From assembly GCF_026625785.1 (NCBI RefSeq), contig NZ_CP113063.1, positions 124,001-188,000 on the forward strand: a DNA stretch of 64,000 bases, written 5' to 3'. Shown here piece by piece: positions 10,728 through 19,006 of the stretch (positions within the stretch are counted from its first letter, which is position 1; each line of letters begins with the position of its first letter). Source of the DNA: Gordonia sp. SL306 (GTDB taxonomy: Bacteria > Actinomycetota > Actinomycetes > Mycobacteriales > Mycobacteriaceae). The position numbers were made by a program, and so were the translations under genes. A model generated the notes under the pieces. It worked only from the letters and a program-made list of their open reading frames with translations. It did no database searches and had not been told where the DNA came from.

Positions 10728-11839
10728 TTCGTCAGCTCCATCATCGCCGAGAACACACCGAGATCCGGCCCGAAATCCTTGAGCTGGCCCGTGCGACACC
10801 CGTTCTTCTGGAGGTTGATGGCCTGGCAGAAGGTCGACAACGCCTCGGTGTCGATCAACGACTTGTCGAGCAGCACCTGTGCACGCCAGGCGCCCTGCTC
10901 GGCCGAGACCGAGTTGCTGAGGTTCTGGAACAGCAACGGCCCCAGGTCGATCGTCTCCACCACCTGCCGCGAGAAGTCGCTGAGGTTCTCGGCCAGCGCA
11001 GCGAGGCGACCGGTCGACGACCCGATCGTGCCCGCATTGTTCCGCAGGAATGCGGTGGTGTTCTGCAGCGCGACGTTCAGGTCGCCCAGCGTCGCCTGGA
11101 GACCCGGCGCCTGGGTGCGGAGCATCTGCGCGACGTCGTTGATGGAGTTGGAGAAGGCCGTCATCTTCGGGTAGTTGCCCACCAGTGTGGAGGTCAGTCC
11201 CTGCACGGTCTTGATGATCTCCATCAGGGCACCACCATTGCTGGATGCCACCTCGGAGGCCTTGCTCAGCTGGTCGAACGCCTCACGCATCCGTTCGCCG
11301 TTGCCACTGGTGATACCGGAGGTGATGTCGACCAGGTCGGCGACCGGCCCCTCACCGTGCTGATCACCCGACAGCGACTTCACCAGGCCGTCGATCGAAT
11401 CGAACAGCTCGCCGACCGAGACCGGGCTCTTCGTCTGCTGGATGACCGCGCCGTCGGTGAGCTTGTCGCCCTCGGAATATGTCGGGGACAACTCGATGTG
11501 TCGGGTGGTCACGATGGAGGTGTTGACGATGGCCGCGGTGGCGTCGGCGGGAACCGGGACATCCTTGTCGACGGTGAACGTCACCTTCACCCGGTTGCCC
11601 TGCTGCTCCACCCCGGTCACCTGGCCGACCGGCATACCGAGCACCGAGACGTCGTTGCTCGAATAGAGGCCGGCGACGTCGTCGAAATATGCGGTGACCT
11701 CGATGGCCGAACCGAACGCCGCCGTCCACTTCGCCGGGATGAGCGAGCAGCCCGACAGGCCCAGCACCACCATCAGAGCCAGCGCGACCATCGAGAGCGG
11801 ACGACGCAGGCCGCGGGCCCCGCGTGCGGTGATCAACAT
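10724..11839 (-). CDS. mceD: Mce-family protein, MceD position, with a lipobox
   Basis: This 371-residue Mce protein occupies the fourth Mce position. From the ATG at 11839, which overlaps the mceC stop by 7 bases, it begins with a clear lipoprotein signal peptide: MLITARGARGLRRPL, a hydrophobic core, then LGLSGC with Cys at residue 31. The MlaD domain follows (IEVTAYFDDVAGLYSSNDV, GMPVGQVTGVE), then a long coiled-coil-prone helix region to residue 340. In the M. tuberculosis operons the MceD proteins I recall have a plain membrane anchor and only MceE is lipidated, so a second lipoprotein here is unusual. The C-terminus ends FSAMMELTK. Confidence 0.87.
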   Translation of the reverse strand: MLITARGARGLRRPLSMVALALMVVLGLSGCSLIPAKWTAAFGSAIEVTAYFDDVAGLYSSNDVSVLGMPVGQVTGVEQQGNRVKVTFTVDKDVPVPADATAAIVNTSIVTTRHIELSPTYSEGDKLTDGAVIQQTKSPVSVGELFDSIDGLVKSLSGDQHGEGPVADLVDITSGITSGNGERMREAFDQLSKASEVASSNGGALMEIIKTVQGLTSTLVGNYPKMTAFSNSINDVAQMLRTQAPGLQATLGDLNVALQNTTAFLRNNAGTIGSSTGRLAALAENLSDFSRQVVETIDLGPLLFQNLSNSVSAEQGAWRAQVLLDKSLIDTEALSTFCQAINLQKNGCRTGQLKDFGPDLGVFSAMMELTK

Positions 11840-12822
11840 CCGTCCACCACCCTCGCCAGGCACAGCCAGTTGTCCGGGAAGATCCCCCAGGGGAGGTAGC
11901 CGTTCGCGTAGGGACCGTCGCCGATGATGTTGTTGGTGAGTCGCGCGGTGACCGGGAGCACCTCGAGGAGCTTGCGAAGGTTGGCGCGATTCTTCTCCAG
12001 TCCCTGGGACATCGTGTTGAGGTTGGCCATGATCGGCGCGAACTGGTTGCCGTTCTCGCGGGCCACCGCGCGGGCCTGCTCGGTCAGCTGGGCGATCCCG
12101 TCGAGCATCCTCGTCACCAGAGCCTCACGCGCGGTGATTTTCTCGGCCAGCTGACGACCCTGACCAACGATGATCGACAACTGTGTCTGACTGTCGTCGA
12201 CGATCCCCGTCACCGACTTCGTGTCGCTGACGAGTTGATTGATCTGATCCCGGCGGTTGGTGATCACCTTCGACATCGCGGTCAGCGAATCGAGGGTCGG
12301 CTTGGTCACCGCTGGTGCACCGGCGAGCTGCCGGTTGAGGGTGCGCAGGCTGTCGGCGAAGCTCTCGTCGTCGATCCCGGCGATGATCGGGGTGCCCTGT
12401 TCGATGGTCTTCTGCAGATCGTAGGGGACGCTCGTCTGCACGATCCGCCCGTCGGTGGCCTCGGTGGGCGAATCCCCCAGCGACACATCGACATATCGCT
12501 GTCCGAGCAGTGTGGACATCTTGATCTCGGCGGAACCGTTCGATGTGACGTTCACGTCCCGGTCGACCTTCATCGTGACGGTCACGTGATTCCCGTCGAG
12601 TTCGGTCGAGCTGACCTCGCCCTTGTCGATGCCGGCCACCCGCACCTTGTCCCCGGGACGGATGCCGCCCGCCTGGGCGAAATCACCGGTGTAGGTCTTC
12701 TTCCCGAGGTGTGCCTGCGCCAGACTGGTGACACCCAGCACCAACAGCACGATCACCGCGGCACCGGCCAGGCCGTACCAGAAACGACGATTGCCGTCGA
12801 AGTGTCTGCGCCACCTGCTCAT
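11833..12822 (-). CDS. mceC: Mce-family protein, MceC position
   Basis: This 329-residue Mce protein has an N-terminal membrane helix (about 15-35, GLAGAAVIVLLVLGVTSLA), the MlaD domain (TYTGDFAQAGGIRPGDKV, RVAGIDKGEV, LLGQRYVDVSLG), and a helical tail with many Gln/Asn residues. There is no lipobox. The ATG at 12822 overlaps the mceB stop (ATGA). It ends with NWLCLARVVDGC, giving two Cys near the C-terminus. It is part of the translationally coupled mceA-F run. Confidence 0.88.
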   Translation of the reverse strand: MSRWRRHFDGNRRFWYGLAGAAVIVLLVLGVTSLAQAHLGKKTYTGDFAQAGGIRPGDKVRVAGIDKGEVSSTELDGNHVTVTMKVDRDVNVTSNGSAEIKMSTLLGQRYVDVSLGDSPTEATDGRIVQTSVPYDLQKTIEQGTPIIAGIDDESFADSLRTLNRQLAGAPAVTKPTLDSLTAMSKVITNRRDQINQLVSDTKSVTGIVDDSQTQLSIIVGQGRQLAEKITAREALVTRMLDGIAQLTEQARAVARENGNQFAPIMANLNTMSQGLEKNRANLRKLLEVLPVTARLTNNIIGDGPYANGYLPWGIFPDNWLCLARVVDGC

Positions 12823-13853
12823 CGACACACCTCCGAATGCTTGGTGCCACCGATCTTGTTGATGATGCCGGGTGGCAACAGCACGTCTCCGATCGCGATG
12901 TCGAGGTCGCAGGCATAGATGTTGAGGTAGGCGCCCTGACCGAGGACCAGTGGGAAGTGACCGAGGAAGATCGGCAACTGCCCCGCCATCCGGTCGAGCT
13001 TGGCGCCGTTGGCGATGAGGGTGGACGTGGCCGCCCGCGCGTCGGTCGCCGCGGCCGACAGCGAGCTCCGGCTCTGTCCGAGTACGTCGGCGAATCCACT
13101 TGCGGTCTGTCCGATCTGGGACACCGATTTGCCGAAGGCGGCCGAGTTCGCGTTGAGGTTCTCGATCAGGCCCGAGATGCTGTCGATCACGGTGCCCACC
13201 TGGCCGCCCTGCTTGGCCAGGTCGCGCATGACGGCGCTCAGGTTGTTGATGATCGACCCGATCACCGCATCACGATCGGCCATGTCCGAGGCGAGTTGCC
13301 CCACCTCGGCGACGGTGTAGCTCAGCGACACCTTGTTGCCCTGGAAGGCCTGGATCAGTCCCTCCGACAATGCATTCACCTGTTCTGGTTTCAGGGTCTC
13401 GAACACGGGCTGGAACCCGGCGAGCAGTCGGGTCACGTCGAACGAGTCCTCGGAGGGCTGTCGGAGGGATGATCCGGCCGCCAGCGGCGCGCTGTCGGCG
13501 CCCTTCACCAACGTGAGAGACAGGTACCGCTGACCGATGAGGTTCTGATAACGGATCGCCGCCTGGGTGTTGGTGAAAACGGGCTGATCGGTCTGTACGT
13601 CGAAGGTGACCCGGGCACGACCGTCGTCGAGGGAGATGTCGTGGACCCGGCCGACCCGCACGCCGGCCATCCGGACGTCGTCGCCGGTGGCGAGCCCGGA
13701 GGCATCCGTGAAGTAGGTGGTGAACGAGTTCGTGTTCCCCGGCAGCGACCGCTCCAGGGTGGACCAGATGATGTAGGTCAGGAGCATCGCGACGATCGCG
13801 AACACCGTGAAGCCGATCAGTGGTTTGCGGATGCTGGACTGCCCGTGGCTCAT
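12819..13853 (-). CDS. mceB: Mce-family protein, MceB position
   Basis: This 344-residue Mce protein has a membrane anchor at about residues 11-31, an MlaD domain (FTTYFTDASGLATGDDVRMAG, VRVGRVHDISLD, YQNLIGQRYLSL), and a long helical region. The C-terminal part contains YACDLDIAIGDVLLPPG, a short conserved-looking segment with Cys. The ATG at 13853 overlaps the mceA stop as ATGA. Its role is that of a periplasmic lipid-channel subunit, by family. Confidence 0.88.
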   Translation of the reverse strand: MSHGQSSIRKPLIGFTVFAIVAMLLTYIIWSTLERSLPGNTNSFTTYFTDASGLATGDDVRMAGVRVGRVHDISLDDGRARVTFDVQTDQPVFTNTQAAIRYQNLIGQRYLSLTLVKGADSAPLAAGSSLRQPSEDSFDVTRLLAGFQPVFETLKPEQVNALSEGLIQAFQGNKVSLSYTVAEVGQLASDMADRDAVIGSIINNLSAVMRDLAKQGGQVGTVIDSISGLIENLNANSAAFGKSVSQIGQTASGFADVLGQSRSSLSAAATDARAATSTLIANGAKLDRMAGQLPIFLGHFPLVLGQGAYLNIYACDLDIAIGDVLLPPGIINKIGGTKHSEVCR

Positions 13854-15175
13854 CGACCGCCTCCCTGCTGTCCGTTGGGGCTCCCCGGCCTGATCGAACT
13901 CGACTGGACCAGCGGCCCGAGCATCAGCGTGTCCGCGGCACCGGGCTTACGCTTGAGTGCCGTGCCGAGCGTCTTGTCGTCCGATGATGTGGTCACCGAT
14001 CCCGCGGCGGATGCGTTGCGGCGCATACCGTCCGAGGGATAGATCATCAACGGACCGGAACTCGTCGGCCCCGTCCCGGTGCCCGGACCCACACACCCCG
14101 GGGCGCGCGTCTGGCCGTACGGGCCACCGTTGTAGACAGGGCAGTTCTGCCGTGTGTACCGCTGATACGCACCGAAGCTCACACCGATGTTGAGCTGTGC
14201 GTGACCGTTGACACCGGTGAACACGGTCAGCGCCTTGGCCGCGAGGTTGTTCAGCGCCGACAACGACTGCGGCAACGCGTCCGGCTCGAGGACCGCGGCG
14301 CCGACCATCGTGTTGAGATCACGCACCACCCGCTTGCCCCGATCACCGTTGGCCGCGAAGAGCGCCTGCGTCTCGTCCAGGACGCCCTCGCCCGCCGACA
14401 GGAGGGCGGTGAGATCCTGCTGTTTCTCGGCGATGGTCATCGCCGGGATCACGCTGCGGCCCAATGTGTCCAGCAACTGTGGCGTCGACTGGGAGAGCCC
14501 CTTCACGGCGTTGTTGAAGTTGTCGAAGCCCGAGGGAGCGCCTGGGGGGAACTGCGCGTTGATGGTGCGCCAGTAGTTGTCCAGCAGCGGGACGAACGCG
14601 CCGAAAACCGCACCGCCACCCTTCAACGCATCCGAGATGGTCCCGAGCACCGACGCGAGATCCTCCGGCGGTACGGCCTGCAGCAGGGTCCGCAGTTCGT
14701 TCTGCGCATCCTGCAACCGGATGGTCGGCAGGGTCTCGTCGGCCGGGATCGTGGCGTCCGAGGACAGGCCCTCCCCACTCGCCTGTCCGGGTGCGACGAG
14801 TTCGACGGAATTGACGCCGAACAAGTTCGACGGCACGGTCCGCGCGGTGACGTTGCTGGGGATGCCCGGCGCCTGGTCCGGATCGATGTCGATCCCGACG
14901 TTCTTGTACTGGAGGTTGCCCGGCCCGACGTCGCCGCTGAGATCTATCGACTTCACCGCCCCGACGATCAGGCCGTTGTAGCGGACATCTGCATCGGTGA
15001 CCAACCCGTCGCCCACGTCGGTCAGTTTGGCGGTGACCGGAACCGTCGAGGTGAAGGTGCCCTGATATCGCAGGAAGAGCAGTACGAACAAGATGAGCAG
15101 GGCGACGAGGAACGCGAGTCCGCGCAGGACGTACTGCAGCAGTGAGGGATTGCGGCCGTCGGTGGCGATGTCCAT
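13850..15175 (-). CDS. mceA: Mce-family protein, MceA position
   Basis: This 441-residue protein is the first Mce subunit after the two YrbE permeases. The start is an ATG at 15175 with a very good GGGGAGG eight bases upstream; the longer in-frame extension is a shadow of yrbEB. Residues 16-41 are a strongly hydrophobic anchor (LRGLAFLVALLILFVLLFL), then the MlaD domain (VPVTAKLTDVGDGLVTDADV, NGLIVGAVKSIDL, SNLFGVNSVELVAPG) and a helical domain. The last 100 residues are Pro/Gly-rich and contain CPVYNGGPYGQTRAPGC, a motif with two Cys seen in mycobacterial MceA proteins. Confidence 0.9.
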   Translation of the reverse strand: MDIATDGRNPSLLQYVLRGLAFLVALLILFVLLFLRYQGTFTSTVPVTAKLTDVGDGLVTDADVRYNGLIVGAVKSIDLSGDVGPGNLQYKNVGIDIDPDQAPGIPSNVTARTVPSNLFGVNSVELVAPGQASGEGLSSDATIPADETLPTIRLQDAQNELRTLLQAVPPEDLASVLGTISDALKGGGAVFGAFVPLLDNYWRTINAQFPPGAPSGFDNFNNAVKGLSQSTPQLLDTLGRSVIPAMTIAEKQQDLTALLSAGEGVLDETQALFAANGDRGKRVVRDLNTMVGAAVLEPDALPQSLSALNNLAAKALTVFTGVNGHAQLNIGVSFGAYQRYTRQNCPVYNGGPYGQTRAPGCVGPGTGTGPTSSGPLMIYPSDGMRRNASAAGSVTTSSDDKTLGTALKRKPGAADTLMLGPLVQSSSIRPGSPNGQQGGGR

Positions 15176-15186
15176 CGAATCCTCCC

Positions 15187-16053
15187 CTAACCCGAGATCT
15201 TGATTCCGGGCGAGGTGCCCCAGAACACGAGCGTCAGGACCAGGTTGGCGAAGACGATGACGATGATCGCCATGCGGATCGCGTGCCCGGCGGCCACCCC
15301 CACGCCTTCGGGACCCCCGGAGGCGAAATAGCCGTAATAGCACTGGATGAACGTGGTCAGCAGGACGAAGACCACCACCTTCACGAATGAGGCGACCATG
15401 TCCGTGGAGACCAGGAACTGGTTGAAGTAGTAAAGGTAGGTGCCTGCGCCCTGGCCGCTCTGCACCTGGAACATGACCTGGCAGGCCAGGTAGTTCGCGG
15501 CCAGCGACACCGCATACAGCGGCACGATCGCCAGCACGGCCGCCGACATCCGAGTGGTGACGAGGTAGGGCAGCGGGCGGATCGCGATGGATTCGAGCGC
15601 GTCGATCTCTTCGCTGATGCGCATCGAACCGAGCTGCGCGGTGAATCGGCATCCCGACTGAGCGGTGAACGCGGTGGCCGCGAGCAGTGGCGCGATCTCA
15701 CGGGTCGTGGCGAAGGCCGACAGGCCGCCGGTGACCGGGGACATGCCGAGGAGGTTCAGGGCGGTGTATCCCTCGATGCCCACGGTGGCCCCGCCCATGA
15801 CGCCGAGGATCACCATCACGCCGACGGTGCCGCCGCCGACGACGATCGCGCCGTTGCCCCAGGCGACATCCGACAGCAGACGCCAGACCTCTTTGCGGTA
15901 GTGGGTGAAGGCGATCGGCACCGCGCCGATCGACTTGACCAGAAAGGTGATGAGGTGGCCCATCGCGGCGAGCATGCCGCGCGGGCCCCGGTAGATCGCC
16001 TTGGCCGCCTCGAGCGGCCGGAGAGCGGGGGGCACATACCGTGATGCGGTCAC
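15187..16053 (-). CDS. yrbEB: MlaE-family permease, second Mce permease (YrbEB)
   Basis: This 288-residue MlaE-type integral membrane protein is one of two permease subunits of the Mce importer. It has about five hydrophobic helices and the conserved cytoplasmic loop EEIDALESIAIRPLPYLV near residues 148-165, where the transporter ATPase is thought to dock. It starts at GTG 16053, one base after the yrbEA stop, and is followed 11 bp later by mceA. No Mce ATPase (MceG/MkI) gene is in the window; in relatives it is encoded elsewhere and shared between operons. Confidence 0.92.
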   Translation of the reverse strand: MTASRYVPPALRPLEAAKAIYRGPRGMLAAMGHLITFLVKSIGAVPIAFTHYRKEVWRLLSDVAWGNGAIVVGGGTVGVMVILGVMGGATVGIEGYTALNLLGMSPVTGGLSAFATTREIAPLLAATAFTAQSGCRFTAQLGSMRISEEIDALESIAIRPLPYLVTTRMSAAVLAIVPLYAVSLAANYLACQVMFQVQSGQGAGTYLYYFNQFLVSTDMVASFVKVVVFVLLTTFIQCYYGYFASGGPEGVGVAAGHAIRMAIIVIVFANLVLTLVFWGTSPGIKISG

Positions 16054-16054
16054 C

Positions 16055-16909
16055 TCACACCACCTTCGCCGGGACGAGGATGGCGAACAGCTGGGTCAGC
16101 GCGACGTTCACGGTGAACAACAGCAGCACGGAGTTGACCACGGCGGCGTTGACCGAGTTCGCCACACCCGCCGGACCGCCCTTGGTGGTCAGGCCGCGAT
16201 CACAGGCGACCACCGCGACGATGGCACCGAAGATCACCGCCTTGATGATCGCGAAGGCGAGGTCGGAAGTGGATGCGAAGGACGCGAATGTGCCGGTGTA
16301 GCTACCCGGCGTACCGCCCTGGAAGTAGACGTTGAAGACATATCCGGTGATGAAACCGACGAAGCAGACGAAGCCGCACAGCAGAAAGCTCACCACCATG
16401 GTGGCCAGCAGGCGCGGGGAGATCAGACGCTGGATCGGGTTGACCCCCATCACCTTCATCGCGTCGATCTCGTCGCGGATGGTTCGAGAGCCGAGATCGG
16501 CGGCGATGGCCGAGCCGACCGCGCCGGCCAGCAGCAGCGACGTCACCAGTGGCGCGCCCTGCCGGATCACACCCAGTCCGGTCGCCGCTCCCGAGAACGA
16601 GGTCGCGCCGATCTGACCGGCGATGTTGGACACCTGGATCGACACGATCACCCCGATCGGGATCGCGACCAGCAGCGTCGGGAACACCGAGGTACTCGAC
16701 ATGAACGCGCACTGACGGATGAACTCACCGAACGGGAACCGGCGTTTGACGATGTCGACGATGAGGACCTTGAAGACCTCGACGAACATGCCCATCTGCC
16801 GCCCGAACGTGTCGAACGAGGCCATGACATGGTCACGGAACCACCGGCGAACTCCGCCCGAGCCCGCACGTGTTCCCTCCCCGTTCGAGGTCACCGCGTC
16901 AGTACTCAA
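16055..16909 (-). CDS. yrbEA: MlaE-family permease, first Mce permease (YrbEA)
   Basis: This 284-residue MlaE-type permease is the first gene of the mce operon. It has about five membrane helices and the loop RDEIDAMKVMGVNPIQRLI near residue 160. The start is taken as TTG 16909, which has AGGGTAGGGGA just upstream; a shorter start near residue 29 is possible because the first 28 residues are Gly/Arg-rich and weakly conserved-looking. It is divergent from treZ. It pairs with YrbEB to form the membrane part of the lipid importer; the lipid class (sterol, fatty or mycolic acid) cannot be told from sequence. Confidence 0.9.
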   Translation of the reverse strand: MSTDAVTSNGEGTRAGSGGVRRWFRDHVMASFDTFGRQMGMFVEVFKVLIVDIVKRRFPFGEFIRQCAFMSSTSVFPTLLVAIPIGVIVSIQVSNIAGQIGATSFSGAATGLGVIRQGAPLVTSLLLAGAVGSAIAADLGSRTIRDEIDAMKVMGVNPIQRLISPRLLATMVVSFLLCGFVCFVGFITGYVFNVYFQGGTPGSYTGTFASFASTSDLAFAIIKAVIFGAIVAVVACDRGLTTKGGPAGVANSVNAAVVNSVLLLFTVNVALTQLFAILVPAKVV

Positions 16910-17037
16910 TCCCCTACCCTCGCGTGTCGGCTGCCCCGTCGCCGGGTTCAGTCAGATGTGTCGATCGAGCGGCCGACTCGGCCACCATCCCGCACACCAT
17001 GTCGATGCGGGCCCCCTGGTGGGCCGACCCCCGCCGG

Positions 17038-17081
17038 TAAATATATCTGATATCTCCAATCCGTCTGTGTCACGGGTCACA
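17038..17081. promoter_or_regulatory. Divergent mce/treZ control region with a CRP/GlxR-like box
   Basis: The 218-bp gap between yrbEA and treZ holds an AT-rich stretch (17038-17058, AAATATATCTGATATCTCC), the likely core promoter of the mce operon, and beside it TGTGTCACGGGTCACA at 17066-17081. This matches the CRP/GlxR pattern TGTGA-N6-TCACA at 9 of 10 positions. Which gene it controls is open. I could not place convincing -35 and -10 boxes for treZ. Confidence 0.4.
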
Positions 17082-17127
17082 CTACCGACATCTGCGCCTG
17101 TCACAGCGGCGACATACCTTGTGTTTC

Positions 17128-19002
17128 GTGACCGATAAGTCGAAAGCTCCCGACACCATAACTGGGTCGACCGACCAACGTGGGGAGATATCGCGCTTTC
17201 CGGTCCCGGCGCGGCCTTTCGTGCCGCCGCACACGGCGGCCGATATCCGCGTGTGGGCACCGCGTGCACAGAGCGTCGTGATGCTGGCCGACGACGGCGG
17301 TGGCCAGAGCGAGATCCCGATGCGCCGAGACCAGGCCGCCACGGGGCAGGACACGGCGCAGTGGTGGGTTCCGGAGGTCGAGCGCTCGACCGCCGCGCAG
17401 CCCGACCTCCGATACCGTTTCGTCGTCGACGGCGGCGAGCCCGTCCCCGATCCGCGTTCCGTGCGACTTCCCGACGGTGTCCACGGCAGTTCGGCGCTTC
17501 ATCATCTCGACGAGCCGTCGTGGTCCGCCGACGACTGGCGCGGCATCGATGTCCGGGGGGCCGTGCTCTACGAGCTGCACATCGGAACCTTCACTGCAGA
17601 AGGCACATTCGACGCCGCGATCGAGCGGATCGACCACCTGGTGACCCTCGGTGTCGACGTCGTCGAGGTCATGCCGATCAACGCGTTCAACGGGACCCAC
17701 GGCTGGGGCTACGACGGTGTCGCGTGGTACGCGGTGCACGAGCCATACGGCGGCCCGGATGGTTTCGCCCGATTCGTCGACGCCTGTCACCGGCGCGGCC
17801 TCGGCGTGGTGCTCGACGTCGTCTACAACCACCTCGGGCCGTCGGGCAACTATCTGCCCCGGTTCGGTCCGTACCTCACCGAGGGAACCAACAGCTGGGG
17901 GTCCTCGCTGAACCTGTCGGAGCCCGATTCGGACGAGGTCCGGTCCTACATCATGGCCAACGCGCTTCGCTGGCTGCGCGACTTCCACGTCGACGGGTTA
18001 CGTCTCGACGCCGTCCACGCCCTCGTCGATCACCGAGCGGTCCATCTGCTCGAGGAACTGGCGGTCGCGACCGATGCGCTCGCACTCGAACTCGGCCGGC
18101 CTCTGTCGCTGATCGCGGAGAGCGACCTCAACGATCCGCGACTGATCCTGCCGCGTGAACTCGGCGGGTACGGACTCGCCGCGCAATGGGACGACGACGT
18201 CCACCACGCCATCCACGCCGCCGTCTCGGGCGAGCGGCAAGGTTACTACGCCGATTTCGGCAGCCTCGAGGGATTGTCGAAGGTGCTGAGGGGCGGGTTC
18301 TTCCACGACGGCACCTACTCATCGTTCCGCAGGCGCCATCATGGCCGGCCAATACCGACCGACCTGGTCGCCGCAGAGGCGTTGGTGGCCTACACGTGCA
18401 ATCACGACCAGATCGGCAATCGGGCCGTCGGCGACCGGCCCTCGGCCTACCTCACCGGTGGTCGCCTCGCCATCAAGGCGGCACTCGTGCTGCTCTCGCC
18501 GTTCACCCCGATGTTGTTCATGGGCGAGGAATGGGCGGCACAGACGCCGTTCGCGTTCTTCACCTCACACCCCGAGCCGGAACTCGGCCGCGCGACGGCG
18601 GACGGCAGGCGCGCGGAGTTCGCCGACCACGGCTGGGACGGTGTGGAGATCCCCGATCCTCAGGACCCGGAGACTTTCCGGTCGTCGAAGCTCGATTGGT
18701 CCGAGTTGGACCAGATGGCCCACCGTCGGATGTTCGACTTCTACCGCGAGCTGATCGAGCTGCGCAAGTGCGAGGAGGATTTCCGTCGCGGCGATTTCGC
18801 CTCGGTCACAACATCATTCGACGACGCAGCCGGTTGGTTCGCGATGTCGCGCGGCGAGTGGGTCGTGATCTGCGTCCTGGGCGGAACCGAGACGACCGTA
18901 CCGGTCGACCTGACCCCCGAGCTCTGGTGGGACGAACCCACGATCGCCGACGGAGCGCTGCGCAGCAACGGGCACAACGTGGTGATCGGCCGGACCCGGT
19001 GA
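17128..19002 (+). CDS. treZ: Maltooligosyl trehalose trehalohydrolase TreZ
   Basis: This 624-residue GH13 enzyme releases trehalose from maltooligosyl trehalose made by TreY. An N-terminal beta domain (residues about 20-110, DIRVWAPRAQSVVML) precedes the barrel. Motifs are YELHIGTFTAEGTF, GWGYDGVAWYAVHEPYGGP, LDVVYNHLGPSGNY near 230, DGLRLDAVHAL near 288 (nucleophile Asp), LIAESDLNDPR near 327 (acid/base Glu) and CNHDQIGNR near 424. GTG 17128 is preferred to an in-frame TTG three codons earlier. The gene is separated from glgX-treY by the oppositely oriented mce operon, and ends 4 bp from the convergent ilvA. This treZ/ilvA convergence is also found in M. tuberculosis. Confidence 0.95.
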   Translation: MTDKSKAPDTITGSTDQRGEISRFPVPARPFVPPHTAADIRVWAPRAQSVVMLADDGGGQSEIPMRRDQAATGQDTAQWWVPEVERSTAAQPDLRYRFVVDGGEPVPDPRSVRLPDGVHGSSALHHLDEPSWSADDWRGIDVRGAVLYELHIGTFTAEGTFDAAIERIDHLVTLGVDVVEVMPINAFNGTHGWGYDGVAWYAVHEPYGGPDGFARFVDACHRRGLGVVLDVVYNHLGPSGNYLPRFGPYLTEGTNSWGSSLNLSEPDSDEVRSYIMANALRWLRDFHVDGLRLDAVHALVDHRAVHLLEELAVATDALALELGRPLSLIAESDLNDPRLILPRELGGYGLAAQWDDDVHHAIHAAVSGERQGYYADFGSLEGLSKVLRGGFFHDGTYSSFRRRHHGRPIPTDLVAAEALVAYTCNHDQIGNRAVGDRPSAYLTGGRLAIKAALVLLSPFTPMLFMGEEWAAQTPFAFFTSHPEPELGRATADGRRAEFADHGWDGVEIPDPQDPETFRSSKLDWSELDQMAHRRMFDFYRELIELRKCEEDFRRGDFASVTTSFDDAAGWFAMSRGEWVVICVLGGTETTVPVDLTPELWWDEPTIADGALRSNGHNVVIGRTR

Positions 19003-19006
19003 CCGA

